NCBI GenBank assembly: GCA_963761005.1 | Contig: CAVXFK010000026.1 | Coordinates: 387,125-451,124, forward strand | Direction: 5' to 3' | DNA from: DASWJZ01 sp963761005 | GTDB taxonomy: Bacteria; Pseudomonadota; Alphaproteobacteria; Rhizobiales; Afifellaceae | Length of the DNA stretch: 64,000 bases | In this document: positions 54,745 to 62,693 of the stretch, piece by piece | Layout of the letters: the number at the start of each line of letters is the position of its first letter | How positions within the stretch are numbered: the first letter of the stretch is position 1 | The notes under the pieces: generated by a model | Seen by the model: the letters and a program-made list of their open reading frames with translations, nothing else | Told to the model about the DNA's origin: nothing | Database searches by the model: none | Position numbers and translations under genes: made by a program

Positions 54745-54849
54745 GTCGCCGAGCCTTCAATCTCACGACGCCCGAGGGCAGTGTGTAGGCAAGCTCGGAC
54801 CATCGTCTTGGGCTGACCTGCCGGTGAAAGCGCGCTCTCCATGATTACC

Positions 54850-54884
54850 AACGCCGGACCTTCCGCGAAGGTGGCATCCCGATA
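54850..54884. repeat. 35-bp dispersed repeat, copy 2
   Basis: Two mismatches against 27341-27375. It lies in the gap behind the GGDEF-EAL gene (54745-55016), where I see no other feature. Confidence 0.65.
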
Positions 54885-55016
54885 TTACGCGCGTGCAGGC
54901 GCTTGGTCCGGAGTGGGCGACGGAGCGCAGTGCAATTTTCCCCTCACAGGCAACGACATTGGCCGCGTTTCGTTTCATTCTACTGAACTGAACCCACCGG
55001 CAGATGAATTGCGGCC

Positions 55017-55148
55017 ATGAGGTCCGCCATTCTGATCGGAATCGCAGTTGCCGGCCTCCTGCTTGGAGACGCAATCTTCAATGACGGAAGGGGCGCAAAG
55101 GCCATTCACCAGAGCTTCGTACACACAATGACCGACTGGTTGCATTGA
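55017..55148 (+). CDS. possible 43-aa secreted or membrane peptide
   Basis: The frame reads MRSAILIGIAVAGLLLGDAI, then FNDGRGAKAIHQSFVHTM and TDWLH. The first 20 residues can be a membrane anchor or signal peptide. The ribosome-binding site is weak. Composition is plausible for a real small protein, but there is no family match I know. It converges on the SRAP gene. Confidence 0.45.
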   Translation: MRSAILIGIAVAGLLLGDAIFNDGRGAKAIHQSFVHTMTDWLH

Positions 55149-55155
55149 AATCGTT

Positions 55156-55842
55156 TTAGACGGCAAGTGGCGGCTCCCCGATCGGTTGGATGCAGGTCTC
55201 GTCGTCGTTCTTGACGCTGTTAACGTTGCGGCTGACGGCTATCGCGCGCATGCGCTCCGCCGGATAGGGCTTGAGCAGCCCCCGCAGTTCTTCGACGGGC
55301 GTCGCTGGATCAAGCCAGCGGTCGTAGTCGTCCGGCTCCAGGATCACCGGCATGCGGTCATGAATCGCCGCGGCAAGCGGGTTTGGTTTGCCGACAATGA
55401 TCGTGGCCGAGAGGATCTCCTGACCCGCGATCTTTGCGAACTCCCAGAGCCCAGCAAAGGCGAACGGCTCAAGATCCTCGCGCTGGAACCGATAGGGTTG
55501 CTTACCGTCGGTCCGCTTCTGCCACTCGAAGAAGCCTGTCGCCGGGATGAGAGCCCTTCGCTTGGCGAACGCTTCCTTGAACATTCGCAAGGTGTGCACC
55601 GTCTCGGCTCTGGCATTGATGTGCGGGACCTTCGGCAACTCCTTCGACCACCAGGGTAGTAGGCCCCAGCGCGCCATAGCCAGCTCGCGGGTTCCGTCGC
55701 GCGGATCGACGCGGATAATCGGGATCTGGTCGGTCGGCGCGATGTTGTAGCGGGGCGGAAAGTTGGAGGGAGGTAGTCGCTGCGCCTCAAAGAGGAGTTG
55801 GTAAGCCTCGCGGGCAATCAGGTTGTCGTAGCGGCCGCACAT
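55156..55842 (-). CDS. SRAP domain protein (YedK/HMCES-like)
   Basis: This 228-aa protein binds abasic sites in single-stranded DNA and forms a covalent link through Cys2. Key residues are visible: C2 (MCGRYDN), N76 (HINARAET), E106 (ATGFFEWQK) and H161 (AAIHDRMPVIL), matching the spacing of E. coli YedK. It protects DNA during replication and is linked to the SOS response. The second copy at 30503-31081 is broken, so this is the working one. Confidence 0.95.
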   Translation of the reverse strand: MCGRYDNLIAREAYQLLFEAQRLPPSNFPPRYNIAPTDQIPIIRVDPRDGTRELAMARWGLLPWWSKELPKVPHINARAETVHTLRMFKEAFAKRRALIPATGFFEWQKRTDGKQPYRFQREDLEPFAFAGLWEFAKIAGQEILSATIIVGKPNPLAAAIHDRMPVILEPDDYDRWLDPATPVEELRGLLKPYPAERMRAIAVSRNVNSVKNDDETCIQPIGEPPLAV

Positions 55843-56076
55843 AGCCGGACCTCATTCTGGAGCGTCGGTGATTACCCGATCCCGAGAGGGTACAGTTCAA
55901 AAACAAGGACGTTAGAAGCGCATCGCGCGGCTGTCACGAACCGCCGTTGTGACACCCGGCGCCTCCATTCCCAGCCCGGCACACCTGGAGCCGCCTGCCA
56001 CTTCCTTCAAGTGTCAATCCTCCGTCTTCGATCGGCCTTAATCCTCGCGCTGAAAGAACGCGGGAGGAGTGCCACA

Positions 56077-56292
56077 ATGGAAAAGTATACGGACGTCTGG
56101 CGGTACGATCGCCGGCCCGAGTTCCTGCCTCGCGGCAAACAGCTCGTGTCCGCCCTCGTCGATGCCAACGTGCCACCGCGAGACTACAGGCGCTGGCAGC
56201 TAGTCGGCAAAGGACGGGCGCTGCTTGGGGACCGGCGGTGCGTAGTCCGGGCTTTGCCAAGCGGCGTCAAGGCCCGGTTCTTCTTTAGCTAA
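56077..56292 (+). CDS. uncharacterised 71-aa protein
   Basis: A good ribosome-binding site (GGGAGGAGTGCCACA) precedes MEKYTDVWRYDRRPEFLPRG. The protein is basic and rich in aromatic residues (DYRRWQLVGKGRALLGDRR) and ends RFFFS. No membrane helix or motif is recognised. It lies alone between convergent genes; 55843-56076 in front of it holds nothing else visible. Confidence 0.6.
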   Translation: MEKYTDVWRYDRRPEFLPRGKQLVSALVDANVPPRDYRRWQLVGKGRALLGDRRCVVRALPSGVKARFFFS

Positions 56293-56323
56293 GCCGGTAG
56301 CGACGGCTCTCCGGTTTTCTCAT

Positions 56324-56557
56324 TTACGCGCTCGTCCGGATGCGCGCGCTCTCGACTGAGTAGTCCGGCCGCGCCGATGTCTCGCGGGAGCCGCAGCGCG
56401 TGCAGCGAAAGTGCCGCGTAAGCGCCGGCACCAGGGTCTCAGGGGCCAACGGAAGCGTCGAAGCATCGAAATTCGCCGAGCGGCCGCACTTGTGGCAATT
56501 CGCCTGGAGCGGCAGCCCGCGCTCGATCAGGCAACTGTCGCAACGTTCATCCGACAA
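56324..56557 (-). CDS. zinc-ribbon protein
   Basis: Counting from a TTG at 56557 the protein is about 77 aa. It holds three CxxC pairs: RCDSC, NCHKCGR and FRCTRCGS. The last two should form a zinc ribbon. The start is uncertain because the frame is open further upstream with non-coding composition. The tail (PDYSVESARIRTSA) is unremarkable. It is a third small zinc-ribbon type in the window. Confidence 0.6.
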   Translation of the reverse strand: MSDERCDSCLIERGLPLQANCHKCGRSANFDASTLPLAPETLVPALTRHFRCTRCGSRETSARPDYSVESARIRTSA

Positions 56558-56791
56558 GGTTGTAAGGGGGCTTGACCGAAAGCGCGGGGCAGATGCCGCC
56601 GCGCATCCTGATCTGCGGCTCGCTCTACCTTGCGGGAGGTGTGTTTGCCGAGAACGGCCCGCTGCCGGCGCAGGAAGGGTGCCCGGGCCTTCTCCCAAAG
56701 CGAGCCCAGAAACGGCCGGCCATTTTTGCTTGCCGTGCAGGCGCAAGGTCGCGCTAGGATAGCGTGAAGGATGGTGCCAGGAAGGCACATC

Positions 56792-57553
56792 ATGTTTCGC
56801 CTGCTCGTTGCTTTCGCAATCGTAATTGGCTTCGCAGATGTTACGCGGGCGGAGGAGCCGACCTCGCCGGCACTCTGCGATTCCGGCCTTCTCGATCTCC
56901 TCAAGGGCGTCTTGCCCGTTGGCGAGTGGGGCGAGCTTGTAACTCTCATGAATGCCAGCAGCAAGCTCGGCGGTACCGGACAGGAAGCGGCTGGCGCGGC
57001 GGCAACAGCCGGCGAGACGGCTCTCGGCGTCGCCGGGGGCGCCAAGCTGCTCTTCGATGCGCTGCAGTCGCTGATCATCGCCGACGGGATACGCATCAAC
57101 TTCGTAACTCCGGACAATCAGATCACGCATTTTGGCCCGGTCGGCCACGAAGCCGTTCTCGGCGTGCCGGGCGAGCCGCTACGCTTCACCCTGCATGTCG
57201 GCATGACCTTGACCCTTCCGGACCAAGTGATCGCCTGCGCCGAGCAGGTGGGGTACAAGCTTCCAAAGCCGGGCCCTATCGCGGGCGTGCGCGTGATCTG
57301 GGGCACGGAGCTTTTGTCGGAGTCGTCGGAATCGTATGGGACCGTCGCCTACGAGCCGGCCGACGAGCGGACGGACAATGACGGCAACGCGACACTGATC
57401 TTTACGCCTGCATCCGAGCTGGACCGTTGGGGCGTCTCCGGTATCGGCAAGGAGGAGAACGTCTCTGGTAGCCTCTTGGCCGACCCGCTGGTTCTGTCGG
57501 CTCTCGGCATGGAAGCGCCCCCGCCAACACACCGCAACTTTTCTGGGGCGTGA
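56792..57553 (+). CDS. secreted protein of unknown family, N-terminal frame
   Basis: The ATG at 56792 follows GGAAGGCACATC. The first 20 residues (MFRLLVAFAIVIGFADVTRA) form a clear signal peptide. The mature part contains a helical Ala/Gly-rich segment (about 60-95) and beta-type regions, including RTDNDGNATLIFTPASEL, which resembles Ig-like domains of surface proteins. It ends at 57553, where the second frame begins with GTGA overlap. The change from ordered sequence to HRNFSGA at the end suggests a frameshift and a single larger protein. Confidence 0.7.
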   Translation: MFRLLVAFAIVIGFADVTRAEEPTSPALCDSGLLDLLKGVLPVGEWGELVTLMNASSKLGGTGQEAAGAAATAGETALGVAGGAKLLFDALQSLIIADGIRINFVTPDNQITHFGPVGHEAVLGVPGEPLRFTLHVGMTLTLPDQVIACAEQVGYKLPKPGPIAGVRVIWGTELLSESSESYGTVAYEPADERTDNDGNATLIFTPASELDRWGVSGIGKEENVSGSLLADPLVLSALGMEAPPPTHRNFSGA

Positions 57554-57999
57554 CAACGGACTGGACCGTTGCATTTCATCGGGCCCGCGGGCTCAAATTC
57601 CGCCAGATCCAGTTCCGCACCAGGCGCCAAGACGGCTACACCACGGACTGGACAATCTCGGGTCGCGCCTGCGGTCCCGACCCGTGGGTGAATTGGACGA
57701 TCGAGACCGCGATCCAGAGCAGCTTGAACGGATGGCAGAGCCCGCCGGTCACCAACTCGTATCCTCAGCTCATGCGCAGGGCGGAAGGCGGCAGCGAGCA
57801 GGACATCGGCAGCGGCGGAAAGATCCGCTTCATGATCCAGCCGCGCGCTCCGGCAAAGTTCGTTCTCGAAATGGTGCCGTGGACCGGCTATCCGCTGACC
57901 ACCAATTCGGTCGTGACCGTGCCCTTGGAAGAGGATACGAGCTGCCCAGAATCGCCGCCGCCTGCGCCGTCGGGCAACGAGCGGCCGACGCTGCCTTGA
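57550..57999 (+). CDS. continuation or partner of the secreted protein
   Basis: A GTG at 57550 starts 149 aa, but the frame also reads sensibly just before it (TPQLFWGVTTDWTVAFHRAR), which argues for continuity with the upstream gene. It includes YTTDWTISGRACGPDPWVNW and strand-rich sequence up to VVTVPLEEDTSCPE, then a Pro-rich end. No signal peptide of its own is present. Either one protein of about 400 aa is split near 57520-57549 or two overlapping genes exist. Confidence 0.6.
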   Translation: MTTDWTVAFHRARGLKFRQIQFRTRRQDGYTTDWTISGRACGPDPWVNWTIETAIQSSLNGWQSPPVTNSYPQLMRRAEGGSEQDIGSGGKIRFMIQPRAPAKFVLEMVPWTGYPLTTNSVVTVPLEEDTSCPESPPPAPSGNERPTLP

Positions 58000-58082
58000 G
58001 ATTGCGTTGCAGACGGGCATGCGGACGCCGTTGTCAGCCGCGCTCTTGACTCCCCGCCGGGATGAGATCGCCCGGGACGAGC

Positions 58083-58310
58083 TTACGCAGCATCCCCCCG
58101 TTGTGTGAGGACGACGTCGAACTCATCGGCATCGCGGACCAGTTTTTCGATCAGCGTCCGATAGTCGGTTCCTTGAGAGAGATCGAAGACAAAAGTGCAG
58201 TTTCTGCACCCGTAGCGGTACTGTTGTTGAAGGTGAGCGACGAGTTCAGACATTTCGTGATTGCACTCCGGGCACACAAGGCTAATCGCCAATCGCTCAG
58301 CGGTTCGCAT
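58083..58310 (-). CDS. 75-aa zinc-ribbon protein
   Basis: GGGGGAGAAGA precedes MRTAERLAISLVCPECNHEM. Two pairs, CPEC and CRNC, are separated by about 18 residues and fit one zinc ion. The C-terminal half is acidic and helical (TLIEKLVRDADEFDVVL). No named family is recognised. It is the fourth small zinc-ribbon protein in the accessory region. Confidence 0.65.
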   Translation of the reverse strand: MRTAERLAISLVCPECNHEMSELVAHLQQQYRYGCRNCTFVFDLSQGTDYRTLIEKLVRDADEFDVVLTQRGDAA

Positions 58311-58679
58311 TCTTCTCCCCCTGAATTGCCTGCGGGGTCGAGCGTATGACCCCGCAGGCCAAGAGTCTGCCCCTTACCTGGGTAGAGAACGCCAGTGCGC
58401 GCGTACCAAGTGGATGCGCCCGCGCCGGCTTATGCGGAGGTATTCGGCCACGAAGATCATGGTCGGTGCTTTTTCAGGCGACCACGCAGCGGATCAGGCT
58501 TTCCCGCGCGCATGGCGAAATGAGCAACGGGACCGCTCGATCCTGCGTGGTCGCAGGTCTCGGGATGTCCGTCGCTTCACGGCGCGTGAATTGGCGGGAT
58601 TCAGTCCTTCGCGAGGCTGGCGGGCACCGCCACGCGAATCGCGAAGTGCGGCGAATCTAGGCGGGAGTCGTACCCATAT
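58311..58679. other. stretch without a supported gene
   Basis: About 370 bases with only Arg/Ser/Gly-rich open frames. I see no motif, repeat or RNA. Confidence 0.4.
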
Positions 58680-58919
58680 CTAGGGATACGGGTGCTTGTT
58701 CCAATGCTGAACCGTCTTTGCGTGCTGGATCATCTGGGGTCCGACAGCGAGCACGTCCGAGGGCTGCAACAACACTCGAACTGGCACAGTGGGAAAGTGA
58801 GGCCAGTCAACGACTATTCGCAATTCCAATTCGACGCCTTCTCGTGTGGCATTTGCGGTCAATGATTTGGCTACTAATCGATCGTACGGCGGCCCCTCTT
58901 CGAAAATGATCGTTCCCAT
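58680..58919 (-). CDS. uncharacterised 79-aa protein next to an IS1595-like transposase
   Basis: A good ribosome-binding site (AAGGGAGGCTGTC) precedes MGTIIFEEGPPYDRLVAKSL. The protein has beta-rich sequence (GVELELRIVVDWPHFPTVPV) and no membrane helix. It lies 11 bases behind the 54-aa gene that overlaps the transposase end, so it may be carried by the same element. No family is recognised. Confidence 0.6.
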   Translation of the reverse strand: MGTIIFEEGPPYDRLVAKSLTANATREGVELELRIVVDWPHFPTVPVRVLLQPSDVLAVGPQMIQHAKTVQHWNKHPYP

Positions 58920-58930
58920 GACAGCCTCCC

Positions 58931-59095
58931 TTATCGTGTCGATAGTTTCTTCGGCCTTGTTGCTTTTTTCTGCTTCGCCTTGGCCACGCTCCGCTCGACT
59001 TCTTTTGGCTTTGTTTGTGCAAAGCGCGTCAACGCTTCGTCGAACGACATGTCGAGCTTCAGTTTGGGGTCGATTTTCGTGCCGGGTGGGCTCAT
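58931..59095 (-). CDS. 54-aa protein translationally coupled to the transposase
   Basis: The start ATG at 59095 shares bases with the transposase stop (ATGA). The protein reads MSPPGTKIDPKLKLDMSFDE, then ALTRFAQTKPKEV and a Lys-rich end (KAKQKKATRPKKLSTR). The FDEALxRFxQTxPKEV motif feels familiar from small proteins near transposases, but I cannot name a family. The basic tail may bind nucleic acid. Confidence 0.6.
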   Translation of the reverse strand: MSPPGTKIDPKLKLDMSFDEALTRFAQTKPKEVERSVAKAKQKKATRPKKLSTR

Positions 59096-59504
59096 GCGAT
59101 CAGCGCCTCGTACGTGAGCCGGCCCTCGACGCAAGCAAACAGCTCGTTCATGCGGGCCGTGGTCGTCAGCTCGCGACAATTCATTCTCCAAGCCATCTCG
59201 TCAACGTATCTGGCGAGATGCTTGCGGGAAACCCAATGGTGAATCGGCGCTTCAGAAGTGCTCAAACGCTCTCAATCGAGTTGGTGCCGGAATGGTCGCC
59301 GTCGTGATGATGGAAGGTCTGATGCTGCGGATAGTCTGGCATGCCCTTGTAGGGCGGATGCTCGTCAGTCGCGAGAAGCGTGGCCCTGGTCGAAACCACG
59401 TCGCGAATGAAGGACTGCATTTCCGTTTTCGTTGCGCGGTCCAGAACGCGGGCGACAACCTTTCCGCCGCGTTGTTTGGCGCCGACTACCGGCGTCTTGC
59501 CCAT
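59092..59504 (-). pseudogene. IS1595-family transposase, broken
   Basis: One frame gives GKTPVVGAKQRGGKVVARVL and LATDEHPPYKGMPDYPQH up to GTNSIESV, followed by a stop. A different frame then gives HHWVSRKHLARYVDEMAWRM and ELFACVEGRLTYEALIA to the end. Together they match the second half of IS1595 (ISXO2-like) transposases, where the Asp, Asn and Glu/His core lies. A stop replaces the Trp after SIESV and a frameshift follows; the N-terminal part upstream of 59504 is not recognisable. It can no longer make an active enzyme. Confidence 0.82.
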
Positions 59505-59756
59505 CGGTCAGCCGCCGTGCCCGCTTTTAGATGACACCAAGCTTGGCCATTGCGCCCGCATGCCCTGCGGCCGATTATCGGGACGGATTTCTCGAGCCCC
59601 ATCGGTCTCTGCAAGTCCGCCAGTGCCCAGGAGCAGAAGTCGCGACGAAGATTCTCTCCAACGGCCGGCCCGAAGTACAGAGCGTTCAGAATTTCTCGCC
59701 CCCTCATCACTTGACCTCGGACTGTGCCGCTCGGATGTCAAATATTTGGCTTAAGT

Positions 59757-60413
59757 CTATGACTTCGTCACGGTAATCTCGACCCGGCAATTCTTGGCGC
59801 GGCCCTTGGGATCGTCGGTTCCGTCCGGGTGCGTGTTGGGCGCGACTGGGTTGGTTTCGCCGAGGCCGCGGGTGTGGATGTTGGCGCCGTTGAGGCTGCC
59901 CTGGCCGATCAGCCACCGGGCGACGCTGGTCGCGCGCTTCTCCGACAGAGTTTTGTTGTAGGCGCCGCTGCCCTTGGCGTCGGTGTAGCCATCGATCAGC
60001 ACGTCGGCGTTCGGATACGACTTGAGCACGGTCAGCACTTTTGCCAGTTCCGGCGCCGCCGCCGGCTTGATGTCGGATTTGTCGAAGTCGAACAGGAGGT
60101 CAGCCGACAGGTTGACCTTGATCTGTTGCGGCGTCTCCACCGCTGCGAGGTCCTTCATCGCCCGCTGCAGATCGGTGGCGGTGCCCGCTACGGCGACGCC
60201 CGATGGTGCCGCGCCGCCGGTGCCGGCAATCGCCACGTGCTCAAACGGCGCGAACTCGGGTAGCACGATGTCGACCGAGGTGACGTCGTCAGGGGGCGCC
60301 TGAAACGCGAGATCGGGTGCAATGCCGATAGAGACGATTCGATCCGACCCGACCCGTATGGCGCAAGGGATAATGACCGGCATCGGTTTTCTGGGCGCGG
60401 GCCTCATCTTCAA
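59757..60413 (-). pseudogene. OmpA-family C-terminal domain, N-terminally truncated
   Basis: The end of the frame is a complete OmpA peptidoglycan-binding domain: LLFDFDKSDIKPAAAPELAK, DVLIDGYTDAKGS, NKTLSEKRATSVARWL and HTRGLGETNPVAPN. The beginning (to about 60330) runs antisense to the mgtC-like gene and has no signal peptide. The natural N-terminus was therefore lost at a junction near 60320-60345. The domain itself could fold, but export is unlikely. Confidence 0.75.
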
Positions 60414-60831
60414 GGAAGGCGTGACTGTTCATGGCCTCACCACAGCCGCCTCCATCTGGACCACCGCGGCGATAGGTATCCCATTCGGCATCGGCTTCTT
60501 TTACCCGGCTCTGCTGGCAACCGTGGTAACAGTCGGCACGCTCAGTGCCTTCCGCCGAGTCGAGGCGCGCATCCCAACCCAGATTTACGCGCATCACATC
60601 ATTCGTTTCTCTGCTGACCGCACCATGACCGAGACCGACCTTAGGGCTATGCTCGAACAGCACGGATTCTCCATCGCCAATATGGCTTACCGGCTAGAGG
60701 AGGGCGGCGGCGTCTTCGAGTACCGGATGATGCTGCGCACACTGAAGAAGCGCGACCTCGAACGGCTGGCTATCGACCTGCGCAAGGTCGACGGCATAGT
60801 GGAGTTCCGCATTACCCCGAATGACTACTAG
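60322..60831 (+). pseudogene. MgtC/SapB family protein, N-terminally truncated
   Basis: The frame begins MPIETIRSDPTRMAQGIMTG, in the middle of the MgtC membrane region (DPTRMAQGIMTGIGFLGAG), and continues with LTTAASIWTTAAIGIPFGIG. The C-terminal ACT-like domain follows (LRAMLEQHGFSIANMAYRLE). The first helices (about 60-80 residues) are missing because the region upstream belongs to the OmpA gene on the other strand. MgtC proteins affect Mg2+ homeostasis and survival under low Mg2+. The truncated form is probably inactive. Confidence 0.8.
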
Positions 60832-60879
60832 CCGTGTCGTCGATATCGGGCACGACGGTCTTGTGGCGGCATGACCTAG

Positions 60880-61275
60880 GGGGAGCTGGAATCGCGGAAG
60901 AAAGTTTTGGAAGCGCGCCTATCCGAAACGAGGGAGGACAATGTCCGTGTCCATCCAAATATGGCGACCTACTACCGCAAGAAAGTGGGCGATCTGCGCT
61001 CCGCTCTAACCGGTGACCATTTTCATGAAACCGCAGAAATCATCCGCAGCTTGATCGAAGAGATTTTGCTGACGCCCGTGGAGAAGGAGGGCAGGAAGTC
61101 CCTGTCCATCAACCTCAACGGGGATATCGCCAGCATCCTTGCGTTGGCAGCAAAAGCAAAGGCGCCGCTTGATGAAAGCGACGCCAGCCTGCGTGTCACA
61201 AAAAAATTGGTTGCGGGGGCTCGCTACCAGCGTTACTTGCCGGGGCTATCCTGCCGGATCCCGCTGGTCCGCTGA
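60880..61275 (+). pseudogene. large serine recombinase, C-terminal remnant
   Basis: An open frame after a stop at 60877 reads ELESRKKVLEARLSETREDN, VHPNMATYYRKKVGDLRSAL and ETAEIIRSLIEEILLTPVEK, then LNGDIASILALAAKAK. This is the end (zinc-ribbon follow-up and coiled-coil region) of large serine recombinases. The catalytic domain is absent. It indicates that an integrative element once ended here. Confidence 0.8.
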
Positions 61276-61616
61276 GACCAGAAGCTGTAAATCGGCGCCA
61301 GTGTATGACCCCCTGTGTATGTAGGATTTCATTGAGTTGCGACGCCGATTGGCGTCCCAACCCCTCGCCGGTTCACAGCCTGCCTGAGCACGAGGGGCCG
61401 GTAACAGACAAGCCAAGTAATTTGACGTCGGCAACGGCTCGTTGATGCTTGCGACAGCGATGCGATTATTGAATTCGTCTGTAGTCCGATCCCGGCCGTC
61501 AAGGTCTCAAAACCCCGAGTCTGCTTTTTGACGCACAAGCGTCGGGGATCTGACCGGCCCCGCTGAATGGTCAGTCGGTCGGGCTAAACCGTTGCCGCAG
61601 CCCGGCGAACTGCTGC
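61276..61616. other. non-coding stretch behind the recombinase remnant
   Basis: About 340 bases, somewhat richer in A+T. I see no gene, RNA or clear repeat. Confidence 0.4.
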
Positions 61617-62387
61617 CTACTTCGCCGTCCAGCCGCCATCGACGAGGAGCGTCGCACCGGTGATCATGGAGGCGGCGGGAGAGGCGAGAAAGACGACCGC
61701 GCCCGCAACGTCCATAGGCTGCCCGACGTGACCGAGGACGATATTCGAGAGGATGTCCTTCTCGAAGTTGGGACTGGAAAGAGCGGCGCGCGTCCCGTCG
61801 GTCTCGATGAACGTCGGCGCCACAGCGTTGACGTTGATGCCGTGAGGTCCCCATTCGACGGCGAGGCACCGCGTCAGGTGGTCTATGGCGGCCTTGGTCA
61901 TGCAGTAGATCGGCTCACCCGGGAGGGCGACGACGCCGGCCTGCGAGCTCATGTTGACAATGCGACCGTAACCTCGCCCGATCATCAGCCGGCCGACCGT
62001 TTGGCTCGCGAAGAACGTCCCCTTCAGATTGACGCGCACCATGTAATCGAAGTCTTCTTCGGTCACGTCCTTGGCTGGGCTTTCGGGGCTCACCCCGGCA
62101 TTGTTGACGAGGACGTCGATCTTGCCAAAACGACTGTGGGCTTCGGCGATAGCGCTGCGAACCTCGTCGAGCCGCTGCATGTCCATCTGCAGCGGGTGCA
62201 CCTTCCGGCCCATCGCCTCAATCTCCTTGACGAGCGCTGCGCCGCTCTCTACGCGCCGGAGACCAAGCGCGATGTCGGCGCCGGCGTGGGCACACGCGAG
62301 GGCGCAGGCGCGGCCAAGACCCCGCGCCGCGGCAGTCACCAAAGCCACCTGACCCGCAAGATCGAAGCTTGGAAATACTTCAGCCAC
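61617..62387 (-). CDS. SDR-family oxidoreductase
   Basis: The GTG at 62387 follows GGGGACACTA and gives 256 aa; the open frame further upstream belongs to an IS remnant. Classical short-chain dehydrogenase marks are present: LVTAAARGLGRACALA (NAD(P) site with an altered TGxxxGxG), VNNAGVSPESPAK, the catalytic Ser in NMSSQAGVVALPG and YCMTK. The C-terminus GATLLVDGGWTAK is typical. Such enzymes reduce or oxidise sugars, acyl groups or polyols; the substrate is unknown. Confidence 0.92.
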   Translation of the reverse strand: MAEVFPSFDLAGQVALVTAAARGLGRACALACAHAGADIALGLRRVESGAALVKEIEAMGRKVHPLQMDMQRLDEVRSAIAEAHSRFGKIDVLVNNAGVSPESPAKDVTEEDFDYMVRVNLKGTFFASQTVGRLMIGRGYGRIVNMSSQAGVVALPGEPIYCMTKAAIDHLTRCLAVEWGPHGINVNAVAPTFIETDGTRAALSSPNFEKDILSNIVLGHVGQPMDVAGAVVFLASPAASMITGATLLVDGGWTAK

Positions 62388-62479
62388 TAGTGTCCCCAAA
62401 GTTCTCCGGCGCGCGACTATATCGGGCCATGTCGTTAGCGCGAAGGGCGAACGCGACCATGGCGTGTATAACTTGAGCG

Positions 62480-62580
62480 ATATGGCGAGACACCAGCTTG
62501 ATGAACTCATAAGCGCGCAGCCACAGCCGGATTGATGCGAGCTTGACGAAGGCAAGGTAGGCCGTGAACTCATTAAATGC
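62480..62580 (-). pseudogene. IS5-like transposase C-terminal remnant
   Basis: The reading FNEFTAYLAFVKLASIRLWL, then RAYEF, resembles the end of IS5-group transposases (YLAxVxLAxIRxWLRxYE). Nothing else of the element is left in 62388-62693. The match is short. Confidence 0.55.
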
Positions 62581-62693
62581 GCCGGCCATCAGCCGGCCGA
62601 GAGTCCGCTTTGTAGTGATGTTCGGAAGTCGCCGAGGGCCGACGGCACTTCCGCAATGCGCCGCCAATTCCGGACGTTGACCATCCGAGGAAC

